DNA of 50,669 bases from Embleya sp040605455 (GTDB taxonomy: Bacteria; Actinomycetota; Actinomycetes; Streptomycetales; Streptomycetaceae). The notes beneath the pieces were generated by a model. The model saw only the letters and a list, made by a program, of their open reading frames with translations. It did not search any database and was not told the origin of the DNA. Shown here piece by piece: positions 15,864 to 24,385 of this stretch (position 1 is its first letter; every line of letters starts with the position of its first letter). The DNA lies in the NCBI RefSeq assembly GCF_040605455.1, contig NZ_JBEXCV010000056.1, forward strand, positions 1-50,669, in the 5' to 3' direction. A program made the translations under genes and the position numbers.

Positions 15864-18668
15864 GTGACTCGACTCGATGCCGATACGATCGCTTCGCTGG
15901 CGGTGCCGAGCGGATGGCGCGGTACCACGCGGGCCGTGTTCACCGCCCGCTTCTACCAAACACTCGTCGGGGTACGTCGGTTGACGTCGCACCTCGCCGA
16001 ACACCGGCCGAAACTGCTCGCGGAAACCGCGTTCGAGGAGTCGGTGGAGGCCTTGTGCTCGGTTCCGGTGGACGTGCAACGCAGGGTGCTCGGCCACCCG
16101 AGCGCCGGATTCTGGGTGTCCGTGGCCTGGGATCTGCTGAACCGGCGGGCCCTGGACCATTGGCCCGATCTGCATGTGGCGCCGCACTTGCGGGACTTCA
16201 GCCGATTCGCGGTCTCCGCTCTGCTCCTGGCCGAACGCGGCCGGCTGGCCGCCACGGTACGAACGGATCCGGCCGGCCGTGTCGTCCTGCCGGGAGCCGG
16301 CGTCGTACTGCGCCCTCGCGGGGCCGAGCCGGACGCCTGGATCCGGCTTTCGATCGACGACGCACTGGTGACGGCCGGCTTGCCGGGGCACTGCGACTCC
16401 ATCCGGGTTCCCACCCTGGACAACGGCGTGGAGCTCGACTGGACCGATCACGACCTCCGGCTCGGCGGTCGGATCGACTACGACTTCGCAGAGCTCGACT
16501 CCGCCGACGCGCGCCGCTGGACAGCCGAGCTCGAACACCACTTCGCGACCATCAGCTCCGTCTCGGAACACCTGGGACAGGAAGTGGCCCAGGGTCTACG
16601 GGCGATCGTCCCGGTGCACTCGCCCCGCGCGGGCCTGCATGTCAGCGGCAGCTTCCAGGAAGCGCCCGGCATGATCGTGCTGGCCTTGGGACGGCGGATG
16701 GAGACCGTCGAAGCGCTCGTCCACGAATACGGTCACCAGAAGCTCAACGTGATAACTCCGCTTGCCTCGCTGATCGTCGACGATCCCGGGGAAGCCGTGT
16801 ACTACTCGCCCTGGCGCGACGACCCGAGGCCGCTCAGTGGGCTCCTGCACGCCGTCTTCAGCTTTTCCATGGTCACGGATTTCTACCGGCGCCTGCTTGA
16901 ACTCCCCGGTCCCGCCGAGTTCGACGCCGCGGCGGTCGCCGCCCGCACCTACCAGGTCGCAGGTCAGGTCGAGGCGGGACTGCGCGAACTCCGACAGCAC
17001 GCCACGTTCTCACCGCTCGGCACGGCTTTCATCGACGCGGTGGACCGCAGATTCCTCGAATGCCGGGACTCGCTGCCCAACCCGTCGCCCGGGGAATGCC
17101 GGGAACTCGACGTCAGGGCCGCCGCGCATCGCGCGCGTTGGTCCGAACGGAACCCATTGCCCAGCCTGCGGACCCCCGGCCGCGGGGCACCTGACAACGG
17201 CCCCGATCCGGCAGCCGCAAAGACCCTGGCCGCCCTCGGCCTGCCACCGGACTGGGACACGGGTGCGATCGTGGGCCGCTGGTATCCCGGCGACGCACTG
17301 CTGGCACTCGTGCGCATCCTGTCCGCGGAGGGCGCGCCGGCTCTACCGGAGAGCAAGCCCGGCGAATCACTGATCGCCGACCTCGCCGCCGCACACCGGG
17401 CCTACGTCGGCGGGGACTTCCGGGCCGCTGCCGAACGCTACGCCGCGTGCGTCACACACGATCCGGCAAGCCCCTACTTCTGGCAGTGCTACGCGTTCGC
17501 ACTTCGCCATCTGGGGCGCTACGACGAGTCGCTGTACATCCTCACCCACACCGAGACCCTGATGACGCGCGGCAAGCCGGTCGACGTGTCCCAAGACACA
17601 CGCACCGCGGCAGGGGCCAAGGCGTGGCACGTGGCTCCCCCCACGTCGGCCTCGGTGTCCGGCGCCCCCGTTGTCCCTTCGCTGAGCGTGGCCGCGGTGG
17701 CGGAGCTGCGGGCCGGCCCCTACTACGACTTCGTGGAAGCAACCCGCGGCGGTGCGCAACTCCCGACGCTGATCGCAGTGGCGCACGGCCTGAAGCCGAC
17801 GATGGACGTCTGGATCCCGGCCACAGGCTGGGAGGCCTTCCGGCGAATGGTCCGGGCCCTCGGCCTGAAATACCACGTGGACACCTACTTCGACCGGTTC
17901 TCCCCAGAACTGTCTCGGGCATTGCTGGACCGGTTGAACACGACCCGGGCGGTCTTCACTCCGACCCTCACGGACCGCGCGGAGGCACATGTCTTCCTTG
18001 CACGCGACCGCTCGGCTCTCGACCGGGCCGTCGGAGCCGGCTGGTACCCGCTGGTCGTCGACGGCAGGATCGTCGACAAACACCTCGCCGACCACGACAC
18101 CTTCGGCGACGCGCTCGGCTACCCGAAGTGCTGCCAGGAGTTCTTCCGGCAACGCAACAACTGGATCAGCGACAACACCTATTACGCTGCCCGGCAGAAC
18201 ACCACAGGCGCGGCATCGCTCCTTGCCAACCCATTCCTCCGGCACACCGTATACGGCCTCGTCTCGTACATGCCGTGTTCCTTCTCCTGCGAACCCAGCA
18301 TGGGGTTCGCGGGCCGGCTCCGGAACGTCATCAGGGCCGAGTTTCCAAGCTACGCGCAAGAGATCGATGCCGAAGCGGCCAAGGTCGTGCTGTGCGTGTC
18401 CGAACTGCGGATGTACAGGTTCACCGGGGAAACAGTGCACTACGCGGACAACGGCGACGCCATCGGCGTCGAGTACGACGGCGTGAAATCCATGTACGCG
18501 ATCGAGAAGTGCGATCCGCTCTACAACCTGCTGGCCCAGGGCGACCACTGCCACCTCGACGGCAATGTCATCCACATCCGTCGGCAGGGGGCTGCCGTCG
18601 GCGGCTACCGGGCCAGGGCGGATCGACACGGCCCGGAATGCCCCTTCCTCATTGCGTTCGATCACTGA
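15864..18668 (+). CDS. HExxH-type peptide-modification protein with TPR and Cys-rich C-terminal region
   Basis: This 934-residue protein starts at a GTG after GGGAGGG. The N-terminal 430 residues form the HEXXH-motif family found beside FxsB maturases, with VHEYGHQKLN placing His287, Glu288 and His291. Members have been classed as 2-oxoglutarate-dependent peptide beta-hydroxylases. A helical, TPR-like stretch follows (about 505-565: AHRAYVGGDFRAAAERYAAC). The last 330 residues are an unrelated region with LGYPKCCQEFF (C756, C757), MPCSFSCEPSMG (C805, C809), C883 and C896. It resembles DUF483-type metal- or redox-like domains. The cassette ends here. Fusion of the last region to an HExxH enzyme is unusual and its role is unknown. 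Confidence 0.8.
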   Translation: MTRLDADTIASLAVPSGWRGTTRAVFTARFYQTLVGVRRLTSHLAEHRPKLLAETAFEESVEALCSVPVDVQRRVLGHPSAGFWVSVAWDLLNRRALDHWPDLHVAPHLRDFSRFAVSALLLAERGRLAATVRTDPAGRVVLPGAGVVLRPRGAEPDAWIRLSIDDALVTAGLPGHCDSIRVPTLDNGVELDWTDHDLRLGGRIDYDFAELDSADARRWTAELEHHFATISSVSEHLGQEVAQGLRAIVPVHSPRAGLHVSGSFQEAPGMIVLALGRRMETVEALVHEYGHQKLNVITPLASLIVDDPGEAVYYSPWRDDPRPLSGLLHAVFSFSMVTDFYRRLLELPGPAEFDAAAVAARTYQVAGQVEAGLRELRQHATFSPLGTAFIDAVDRRFLECRDSLPNPSPGECRELDVRAAAHRARWSERNPLPSLRTPGRGAPDNGPDPAAAKTLAALGLPPDWDTGAIVGRWYPGDALLALVRILSAEGAPALPESKPGESLIADLAAAHRAYVGGDFRAAAERYAACVTHDPASPYFWQCYAFALRHLGRYDESLYILTHTETLMTRGKPVDVSQDTRTAAGAKAWHVAPPTSASVSGAPVVPSLSVAAVAELRAGPYYDFVEATRGGAQLPTLIAVAHGLKPTMDVWIPATGWEAFRRMVRALGLKYHVDTYFDRFSPELSRALLDRLNTTRAVFTPTLTDRAEAHVFLARDRSALDRAVGAGWYPLVVDGRIVDKHLADHDTFGDALGYPKCCQEFFRQRNNWISDNTYYAARQNTTGAASLLANPFLRHTVYGLVSYMPCSFSCEPSMGFAGRLRNVIRAEFPSYAQEIDAEAAKVVLCVSELRMYRFTGETVHYADNGDAIGVEYDGVKSMYAIEKCDPLYNLLAQGDHCHLDGNVIHIRRQGAAVGGYRARADRHGPECPFLIAFDH

Positions 18669-18713
18669 CCCCGACCATGGAAACCAGCAGGACAGCCGGC
18701 ATCGGCGAGAACG

Positions 18714-18990
18714 GCCGGAGACGATCGTCGTCGATCGGGGCCGGGTGTTCGTGTCCGAGGCGTTCTTGGCGGCGTGCGAGACGTTGGGGGTGAGCGGGCA
18801 ACCCGCCCCGCCGCGCAGGCTCGCGGCGAAAGGGGCTGTGGAGCAGCACGTTCGGCGCGATCAACACGCTGTTCCGCCAACACGTGGCCGGGTACGCCGG
18901 CTCGAACACGACCCGACGCGGACGGCGTGTCGACGACGAGGCGTGTCGGACCGTTCCGCAGTTGTGGGACCTGCTCGACGGTGACGACCG
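18714..18990 (+). mobile_element. Integrase-core transposase fragment, frameshifted
   Basis: The frame reads ETIVVDRGRVFVSEAFLAAC, a DDE integrase-core segment, then PRRLAAKGAVE. Near 18847 it must shift to continue FGAINTLFRQHVAGYAGSNT, TRRGRRVDDEACRTVPQLWD. This matches the second half of the rve core in actinomycete Mu/IS481-like transposases. Both ends are missing. It abuts the truncated uxuB copy, so it probably marks the insertion that broke that gene. Confidence 0.7.
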
Positions 18991-18992
18991 GT

Positions 18993-19288
18993 CGGTGAGC
19001 CGAGTGGCGTGGTCCGCACCCGGATGCGCCGCGCTGACCGACGCGATCCGGCTCGTACCGGTCGCCGTCGCTCCCCCGGGTGATCAGGGTGTACATGCCG
19101 CCTTGGGCGGTCAGGCGCCGGGCGTTGTCGGTGCCGTCGCCGGTGAAGGAGGCGATGCCCCGGTGGGCGGTGTCCGTCGCGTGCCCGGTGTAGCAGGCCT
19201 GGTGTGCCCGCAAGAACCCGCCCAGTCCCGGATGGAGGATGCGAATCGGCGCCGGACGCCCGTCGAGGGTGCGGGTCGAGGCGGTCAT
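18993..19288 (-). pseudogene. uxuB: Fructuronate reductase (mannitol dehydrogenase family), 5' fragment
   Basis: The first 85 or so residues (TLDGRPAPIRILHPGLGGFL, RAHQACYTGHATDTAHRGIA, LTAQGGMYTLITRGSDGDRY) match the intact copy encoded at 22731-24104. A frameshift near 19055 moves the matching frame to ASVSAAHPGADHATRL, and similarity then ends at the transposase scrap. Its ATG overlaps the stop of uxaC by one base (TGATG), the same junction as in the other pair. It cannot make a working enzyme. Confidence 0.8.
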
Positions 19289-20691
19289 CACAGCTTGAAC
19301 GCCTTTCGCGGGTTGACCATGACCAGATCCACGGCCGTCTCCATCGCCTCGTCCTCGTCGAGTCGGTGCTCGGCGACCAGTTCGGCGAGATAGCCGCAGT
19401 CCAGTCGCCGCGACATGTCGTGTCGGGCGGGGATGGAGCAGAAGGCTCGGGTGTCGTCGACGAAGCCGGACGTCCGGGAGAATCCCGCTGTCTCGGTGAC
19501 CGCGCGGCGGAACCGGCGGATGGCGTCGGGGGCGTCGAGGAACCACCACGGGGCGCCCGCGTAGACCGAGGGGTAGAACCCGGCCAGCGGAGCGATCTCC
19601 CTGGTGAAGACGGTCTCGTCGAGGGTGAACAGGATCAGGTGGAATCCTTCGGCGGTTCCGTACCTTTGCAGGAGCGGACGCAGGGCCTCGGTGAACTCGG
19701 CGCGCAGCGGGATGTCGTGGCCGGTGTCGGGGCCGTACCGGTGGTGGGTGGGCGCGTGATGGTTGCGGCGCACGGATGGGTGCAGGGTCATCACGAGGCC
19801 GTCGTCGCAGGACATGCGGGCCATCTCGAGCAGCATGTGTCGACGGAAGGCGACGCCCTCGGCTTCGCTCGCCCTGCCCTGCAAGGCGGCCCGGTAGATG
19901 CGGGCGGCCTCGCCGCGGGTCAGCGGTTCGGTGCCCACGTCCGGGTGGCTGTGGTCGGCGGAGGTGGCGCCGTGCGCGATGAAGTAACGTCGTCGGTTTT
20001 CCAACGCCCGGATGTAGCCGTCGTAGTCCGAGGTGTCGATGTCCGCGGCGTCGCCCAGGCGCGCCACGGCCTCTCCCCAACTCCGACCGGGTTCCAGGTA
20101 GCGGTCGGGTCGGAAGGTGGGGAGGACCCGCGCCGTCCACTCGGGGTCGGCGGCCAGTGCCCGGTGAGCGGCCAGATCGTCCGCGGGGTCGTCGGTGGTG
20201 GCCAGCACCTCGATGCCGAAGCGGCGGAACAGTGCCCGCGGGTGGAAGGCCGGATCCTCCAGCCGCTCGGCGATCCGGTCGTAGATCCGGTCGGCCGTGG
20301 CCGCGGCGGGCTGCTCGGTCACGCCGAAGATCTCGACGAGTTCCGCCTCCATCCAGTAGCGGACAGGGGTCCCTCGGAAGGCGGTCCAGTGCTCACACAT
20401 CGTGCGCCACACCTGGCGGCCCTGCTGTTCGGGCATTGGCCCCTGCCCTACTCCGAGTTCGTCGAGCGGGACACCGCAGGCGTGCAGCAGGCGCGTGACG
20501 TAGTGATCGGAGGAGATCAGCAGACTCGCCGGATCGCTGAACGGCTTGTCGTCGACCAGCAACCGAGGGTCCACGTGACCGTGCGGCGACAGGATCGGCA
20601 GGTCGCGGACCGCTTCGTAGAGACGGCGGGCGACGGCGCGTGCTTGTGCGTCGACGGGCAAGAGCCTGTCGGGATGGAGTGAGGAGGGCAT
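19288..20691 (-). CDS. uxaC: Glucuronate (uronate) isomerase
   Basis: The 467-residue protein has the normal length of UxaC, which converts D-glucuronate to D-fructuronate and D-galacturonate to D-tagaturonate in the cytosol. LSPHGHVDPRLLVDD carries the metal-binding His37 and His39. GFSRTSGFVDDTRAFCSIPA and the NPRKAFKL end are further family marks. I took the ATG at 20691 because homology starts at PSSLHPDRLLPVD. Upstream is a conserved operator (20723-20746). The downstream partner gene is destroyed, so the product must be used by the UxuB encoded at 22731-24104. Confidence 0.93.
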   Translation of the reverse strand: MPSSLHPDRLLPVDAQARAVARRLYEAVRDLPILSPHGHVDPRLLVDDKPFSDPASLLISSDHYVTRLLHACGVPLDELGVGQGPMPEQQGRQVWRTMCEHWTAFRGTPVRYWMEAELVEIFGVTEQPAAATADRIYDRIAERLEDPAFHPRALFRRFGIEVLATTDDPADDLAAHRALAADPEWTARVLPTFRPDRYLEPGRSWGEAVARLGDAADIDTSDYDGYIRALENRRRYFIAHGATSADHSHPDVGTEPLTRGEAARIYRAALQGRASEAEGVAFRRHMLLEMARMSCDDGLVMTLHPSVRRNHHAPTHHRYGPDTGHDIPLRAEFTEALRPLLQRYGTAEGFHLILFTLDETVFTREIAPLAGFYPSVYAGAPWWFLDAPDAIRRFRRAVTETAGFSRTSGFVDDTRAFCSIPARHDMSRRLDCGYLAELVAEHRLDEDEAMETAVDLVMVNPRKAFKL

Positions 20692-20722
20692 ACTCCGAAT
20701 GGTTGTCCGCAGCGGAGGCCAC

Positions 20723-20746
20723 GGCAATCGGTTGTCATGTGTTGCC
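20723..20746. promoter_or_regulatory. Operator region upstream of uxaC
   Basis: A 24-bp element beginning GGCAATCGGTTGTC and ending TGTTGCC matches the element at 24318-24341 in 22 of 24 positions. Its first 14 bp are a near-palindrome centred on CG, as expected for a LacI-family protein such as the one encoded at 27159. Confidence 0.65.
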
Positions 20747-20883
20747 GCGAGAGCTTGAGTGCGGGGGTGGGCACAGGCGCCGATCAGCAAGGCCTGTCGA
20801 CGACTTGGGCCATGCGTGGGACCGAGCGCCCTGCCGCCCTGGTCCTCGAAACCGCTGGGGGGTAGCCGGCCACGGGGCGGGGC

Positions 20884-21585
20884 TCATTCCCGGCCGTCCG
20901 ACCCCCACGATGGAGCGCCGGCCGCCGGCGGGAGGGGTGCCGCGATCTGCGCGGCGAGGTGCCCGGCCCCGAAGCCGTTGTCGATGTTGACGACCGCAAC
21001 CCCGGGGCTGCACGCGTTGAGCATCGACAACAGGGGTGCCAGGCCGCCGAAGGCCGCTCCATAGCCGATGGAGGTCGGCACCGCGACGACGGGCGCGGCG
21101 ATCAGCCCCGCCACCACGCTGGGCAGCGCGCCGTCCATGCCTGCGGCAACCACCACGACCCGGGCGGAACGCAGCAGGTCGAGCATGCCGATCACGCGGT
21201 GGAGTCCGGCAACGCCCACGTCCACGGCCATCTCACAGCGCCGTCCCAGATAGCGGGCGGTCAGTTCGGCCTCGAGCGCCACCGGGAGGTCGGAGGTGCC
21301 CGCCGCCAACACGACCACGAGACCTCCCTCCGGAGCGGGCGGTTCGGGCGGCCACACCAGCAACCGGGCGTCCGACTCGTAACGGGCGTCGGGCAGTTCG
21401 GCGAGGACGGCCCGCGCGTGCTCGGGACCGGCGCGGGTGAACAAGGCCACAGCCCGGCCGCGCTCGCGCAGCTCGGCAGCGATCGCGCCCACCTGGTCCG
21501 GGGTCTTCCCCTCGCAGAAGACCGCCTCCGGATACCCTCTGCGGTCGATCCGTTCGTGGTCGAGACGTGCGAACGATTCAGCCAT
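20884..21585 (-). CDS. larB: Nickel-pincer cofactor biosynthesis protein LarB
   Basis: LarB carboxylates and hydrolyses nicotinic acid adenine dinucleotide, the first step in making the nickel-pincer nucleotide. The 233-residue protein has EAVFCEGKTPDQVGAIAAEL near the N terminus. Its AIRC/PurE-like C-terminal domain includes VLAAGTSDLPVALEAELTAR, VVAAGMDGALPSVVAGLIAA and AVPTSIGYGAAFGGLAPLLS. The start codon overlaps the end of larE by 8 nt, so the two are translationally coupled. Downstream, 190 nt separate it from uxaC. Confidence 0.93.
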   Translation of the reverse strand: MAESFARLDHERIDRRGYPEAVFCEGKTPDQVGAIAAELRERGRAVALFTRAGPEHARAVLAELPDARYESDARLLVWPPEPPAPEGGLVVVLAAGTSDLPVALEAELTARYLGRRCEMAVDVGVAGLHRVIGMLDLLRSARVVVVAAGMDGALPSVVAGLIAAPVVAVPTSIGYGAAFGGLAPLLSMLNACSPGVAVVNIDNGFGAGHLAAQIAAPLPPAAGAPSWGSDGRE

Positions 21586-22423
21586 GGCGGACTCCGATCA
21601 GGGAAAGCGTGAAGGCGCCCGATTGCATGCCTGCGAGATCGACGGCGACCATCCGGAACCCCGCGGCACGGACCACGGCCAGAGCCGCCTCGCGCAGGTC
21701 GCCCGCGAGCGCCACGATCTCGGCGACGGGCACCTCGATCCGTGCGACATCGCCGTGGTGGCGGACCCGGCAGTCGCTGAAGCCCAGCCCCCGCAGGCCC
21801 CGTTCCGCCTCCTCCACCTGTCCCAGCTTTTGCGGTGTGACCTCGCTGAAGTGCGGGATCCGCGAGGCCAGACAAGGCGCGGCCGGTTTTTCCGCGCACG
21901 GCAGGCCCAGCGCGGCGGCGATCCGGCGGACCGCCGCCTTGTCCAGGCCCGCGTCGGCAAGCGGGCGCAGCACCCGGTGGCGCATGGCGGCCCTGCCGCC
22001 GGGACGGTCCGCACGCACCACGTCGTCGGCGTTCTCCCCGTAGGCGACGGCCGTCAGGCCGTGCGCCCGGACCACCTCCGCGGAAATGCGGGCGAACAGC
22101 TCGTCCTTGCAGTGGAAGCACCGGTCGAGGCCGTTGGCCCGGTAGGCCGGCAGTTCGCCCTCATGGGTGGCGACCTCGACCACGCGCACACCGATGTTCA
22201 CGGCGACTCGCAGGGCTGCCGTCCGCTCGTCCGCGGCGAGACTGGGCGAGACGCCGAGCACCGCGACCACGCGGTCGGCGCCCAGCGCTCGGACGGCCAG
22301 GGCCAACAGCACGGAGGAGTCCACTCCCCCGGAGAAGGCCACACCGAGCCGTCCGGGCGTGTGGAGCAGTGTTGCGACGCGGTCGATGGCCTCGCTGTCG
22401 GTGTCGGACAGTCCCGGGAGCAT
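21578..22423 (-). CDS. larE: ATP-dependent sacrificial sulfur transferase LarE
   Basis: LarE adenylates the LarB product and donates sulfur to form the thiocarboxylates that hold nickel. The 281-residue protein shows the PP-loop SGGVDSS at 31-37, CFHCKDEL near 102 and the AAPCLASRIP segment, in which Cys184 aligns with the sacrificial Cys of the single-cysteine type. AGGAG lies 9 nt before the ATG. It heads the larEB pair inside the minus-strand run with the uronate genes. A degraded glycosidase tail fills the gap upstream. Confidence 0.94.
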   Translation of the reverse strand: MLPGLSDTDSEAIDRVATLLHTPGRLGVAFSGGVDSSVLLALAVRALGADRVVAVLGVSPSLAADERTAALRVAVNIGVRVVEVATHEGELPAYRANGLDRCFHCKDELFARISAEVVRAHGLTAVAYGENADDVVRADRPGGRAAMRHRVLRPLADAGLDKAAVRRIAAALGLPCAEKPAAPCLASRIPHFSEVTPQKLGQVEEAERGLRGLGFSDCRVRHHGDVARIEVPVAEIVALAGDLREAALAVVRAAGFRMVAVDLAGMQSGAFTLSLIGVRHG

Positions 22424-22475
22424 GACGTGCTTCTCCTGTTCGAGGCCGGTTCGACGGTTTGCGGCCGTCGAGTCC

Positions 22476-22655
22476 GCGCCGGCGGGTCCGCGGTGCGTGA
22501 GCGGCCGACTCGGGCCGCCGGTCGCGGGTGAGAACACCCTTCTTGTTGCCGTCGACCCGGTGGACGCCGTTGCAGGTCCGGAAGTCCGCGAAGTTCCATA
22601 CGTGCTCGCCAACGAACGCCTCGATTCGGTCGAACACCCGGTGGTGCATCGCCGG
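22476..22655 (-). pseudogene. Beta-glucuronidase (GH2) C-terminal fragment
   Basis: About 58 residues starting HHRVFDRIEAFVGEHVWNFA and then VDGNKKGVLTRDRRP match the C-terminal end of bacterial GH2 beta-glucuronidases (family pattern VGE.VWNFADF...GNKKG.FTR.R.PK). The remaining roughly 550 residues, including both catalytic Glu, are absent. It lies between uxuB and larE and fits a locus for using glucuronides. Confidence 0.7.
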
Positions 22656-22730
22656 GTATGCCTGCTGTTACTTATCGGTCCGGGGGATGTCCCAGGTTCC
22701 CGACGTCCACGCCGATGACGACGTCTTCGG

Positions 22731-24104
22731 TCAGGCGAGTTCCCAGGCGCGGGCAGTGAGCGCCTCGACCAGTTCGGTGTCTTGGGCGAGGGCGGGATCG
22801 AGGAAGGCCAGCACGGCGTGCGCGGCGTCGGACGGTGGCCCGGTGAGGACCGGTGCGGCGGCGTCTCGCACGGGGATCCCGCCGCTTCCGAGCAGGTGCA
22901 GCAGCCACGCGGCGATGACGCGGAGCGCGCCGGGCGGCATCGCCCCGGACGTCCGCTCGGCGTAGAGCGTCGGAAGGACGCGCACCGGGATCTTCTGGGC
23001 TCCGTCCTCGGCGATCTTGGCGAGGGTGTGCCGGATGCGCGGGTTCGCGAAGCGGGCCGTCAGTGCGTCCCGGTAGGCGGCCAGCGCGGTTTCGGGGAAG
23101 TCCAGGTGGGCCGACGCCTCGTCCCACCATTCGCGCACCCAGACCCGGCAGACCGGATCGGCCACGGACTCGGCGACGGTGGTGTGCCCGCAGAACGGTG
23201 CCGCGTACGCCAACAGCGAGTGGGCGCCGTTGAGCAGTGACAGTTTGCGTTCCTCGTACGGCGTGACGTCGGCGACGAAGCGGGCACCGGCGTCCTCCCA
23301 GCGGGGCCGCCCGGCCGGAAACTCGCCGCCCAGCACCCACTCGGTGAACGGCTCGGTGACGACGGGGACTTCATCGCGGCGCCCGGTCGCGTTGCGGACG
23401 GCGGCCACGTCGTCCGCAGTGGTCCACGGGGTGATCCGGTCGACCATGGTGGCGACGTACGAGGCGTGCGCGGCCGCCTCGCGCCATTCGGGGCGCCCGA
23501 TCGCGTCCGCCAGTTCGCCGATCATCCGTGCGGTGACCTCGCCGTTTCCCGGCAGGTTGTCGCACGGCACGACAGCCACAGGGCCGCCGCCCGCGCGCCG
23601 CCTGGCTACCAGCCCGGCCAGCAGCCGCGCGGCGACTGTCGATACCGGGGCCTTCGGATCGGCGCGGAGTGCGGCGATATCGGCACTCACATCGGCGCGT
23701 CGGGTATCCAGGCCGCCCCCGGGGGCGCGTGTGTACGCCGCCTCGGTGACCGTCAGGGTGACCACCGCGAGTTCCGGCCGCCGCCAGTGGTCCAGCCACG
23801 CGGCGTGGTCGCCGCCGGAGTGCGCCGAGGTGAGCGAACCGACCACCTCGAAGCGGTCGCGGTCGGGAGCACGGGTGACCACCGTGTAGAGCCCGTCCTG
23901 GGCGGTCAGCCGCTCGGCGATCGCGGTGCTGCGCCCGGTGAACGCCGCGATCCCCCACCGGTCGGCGTCGCCGGCGTGCTCGGTGTACCAGGCCTGATGG
24001 GCTCGGAAGAAGCCGCCCAGGCCGAGGTGGAGCATGCGCACCGGCGCGGCGGGGCGTCCGTCGATCGCGCGGGACAAGGGTCGGGTCGCGGGTTGGGCGG
24101 TCAC
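22731..24104 (-). CDS. uxuB: Fructuronate reductase, mannitol dehydrogenase family
   Basis: The 457-residue NAD-dependent enzyme starts at a GTG that overlaps the stop of the shortened uxaC copy (GTGA). RMLHLGLGGFFRAHQAWYTE is the N-terminal Rossmann motif, and ERKLSLLNGAHSLLAY contains the K-x4-N-x2-H catalytic pattern of the polyol dehydrogenase family. With uxaC it would reduce D-fructuronate to D-mannonate. A tagaturonate- or mannitol-specific member cannot be excluded from sequence, but coupling to uronate isomerase genes favours fructuronate. Confidence 0.88.
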   Translation of the reverse strand: MTAQPATRPLSRAIDGRPAAPVRMLHLGLGGFFRAHQAWYTEHAGDADRWGIAAFTGRSTAIAERLTAQDGLYTVVTRAPDRDRFEVVGSLTSAHSGGDHAAWLDHWRRPELAVVTLTVTEAAYTRAPGGGLDTRRADVSADIAALRADPKAPVSTVAARLLAGLVARRRAGGGPVAVVPCDNLPGNGEVTARMIGELADAIGRPEWREAAAHASYVATMVDRITPWTTADDVAAVRNATGRRDEVPVVTEPFTEWVLGGEFPAGRPRWEDAGARFVADVTPYEERKLSLLNGAHSLLAYAAPFCGHTTVAESVADPVCRVWVREWWDEASAHLDFPETALAAYRDALTARFANPRIRHTLAKIAEDGAQKIPVRVLPTLYAERTSGAMPPGALRVIAAWLLHLLGSGGIPVRDAAAPVLTGPPSDAAHAVLAFLDPALAQDTELVEALTARAWELA

Positions 24105-24286
24105 AGTTCGAAGACCTCTCGCGGGTTGACGCTCATCGGTTCCGCCGCCGCCTCGAATGCCTCGCCCTGGTCGAGCCGGTGCGGTGACGGGATCGGCAGG
24201 TCGCGCACCGTCTCGTACCGGCGCCGGGCGAAAGCTCGCACACCGGGGTCGACGGGAAGTAGTCGGTCGGAGTGGAGGCTTGGCAT
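24101..24286 (-). pseudogene. uxaC: Uronate isomerase with a large internal deletion
   Basis: A 61-residue frame joins the N-terminal 36 residues of a UxaC (PSLHSDRLLPVDPGVRAFAR, then DLPIPSPH) in frame to its last 25 (RLDQGEAFEAAAEPMSVNPREVFEL). About 400 residues are missing. The cut falls at the metal motif, leaving SPH where the intact copy has SPHGHVD. The frame, start region and overlap with uxuB are kept, so the short peptide may still be translated and couple uxuB, but it cannot be an isomerase. Confidence 0.85.
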
Positions 24287-24317
24287 GACGGCATGTTCGT
24301 TGCCGTCGGCCTGGCGC

Positions 24318-24341
24318 GGCAACCGGTTGCCATGTGTTGCC
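24318..24341. promoter_or_regulatory. LacI-type operator between the uxaC remnant and larA
   Basis: GGCAACCGGTTGCC is a perfect 14-bp palindrome with the central CG expected for LacI-family proteins, followed by ATGTGTTGCC. The whole 24 bp nearly repeats the element ahead of uxaC. It lies between divergent genes, so one site could control both directions. Confidence 0.75.
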
Positions 24342-24385
24342 CTGGGCACTTGCACCGCGTCGGACGCCATGGTCCTCTGGCCGCC

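Noticed and set aside
14705..15943. A 412-residue minus-strand frame opposite the radical SAM gene
   Set aside because: The plus strand carries intact CxxxCxxC and SPASM motifs; the opposite frame has no recognisable features.
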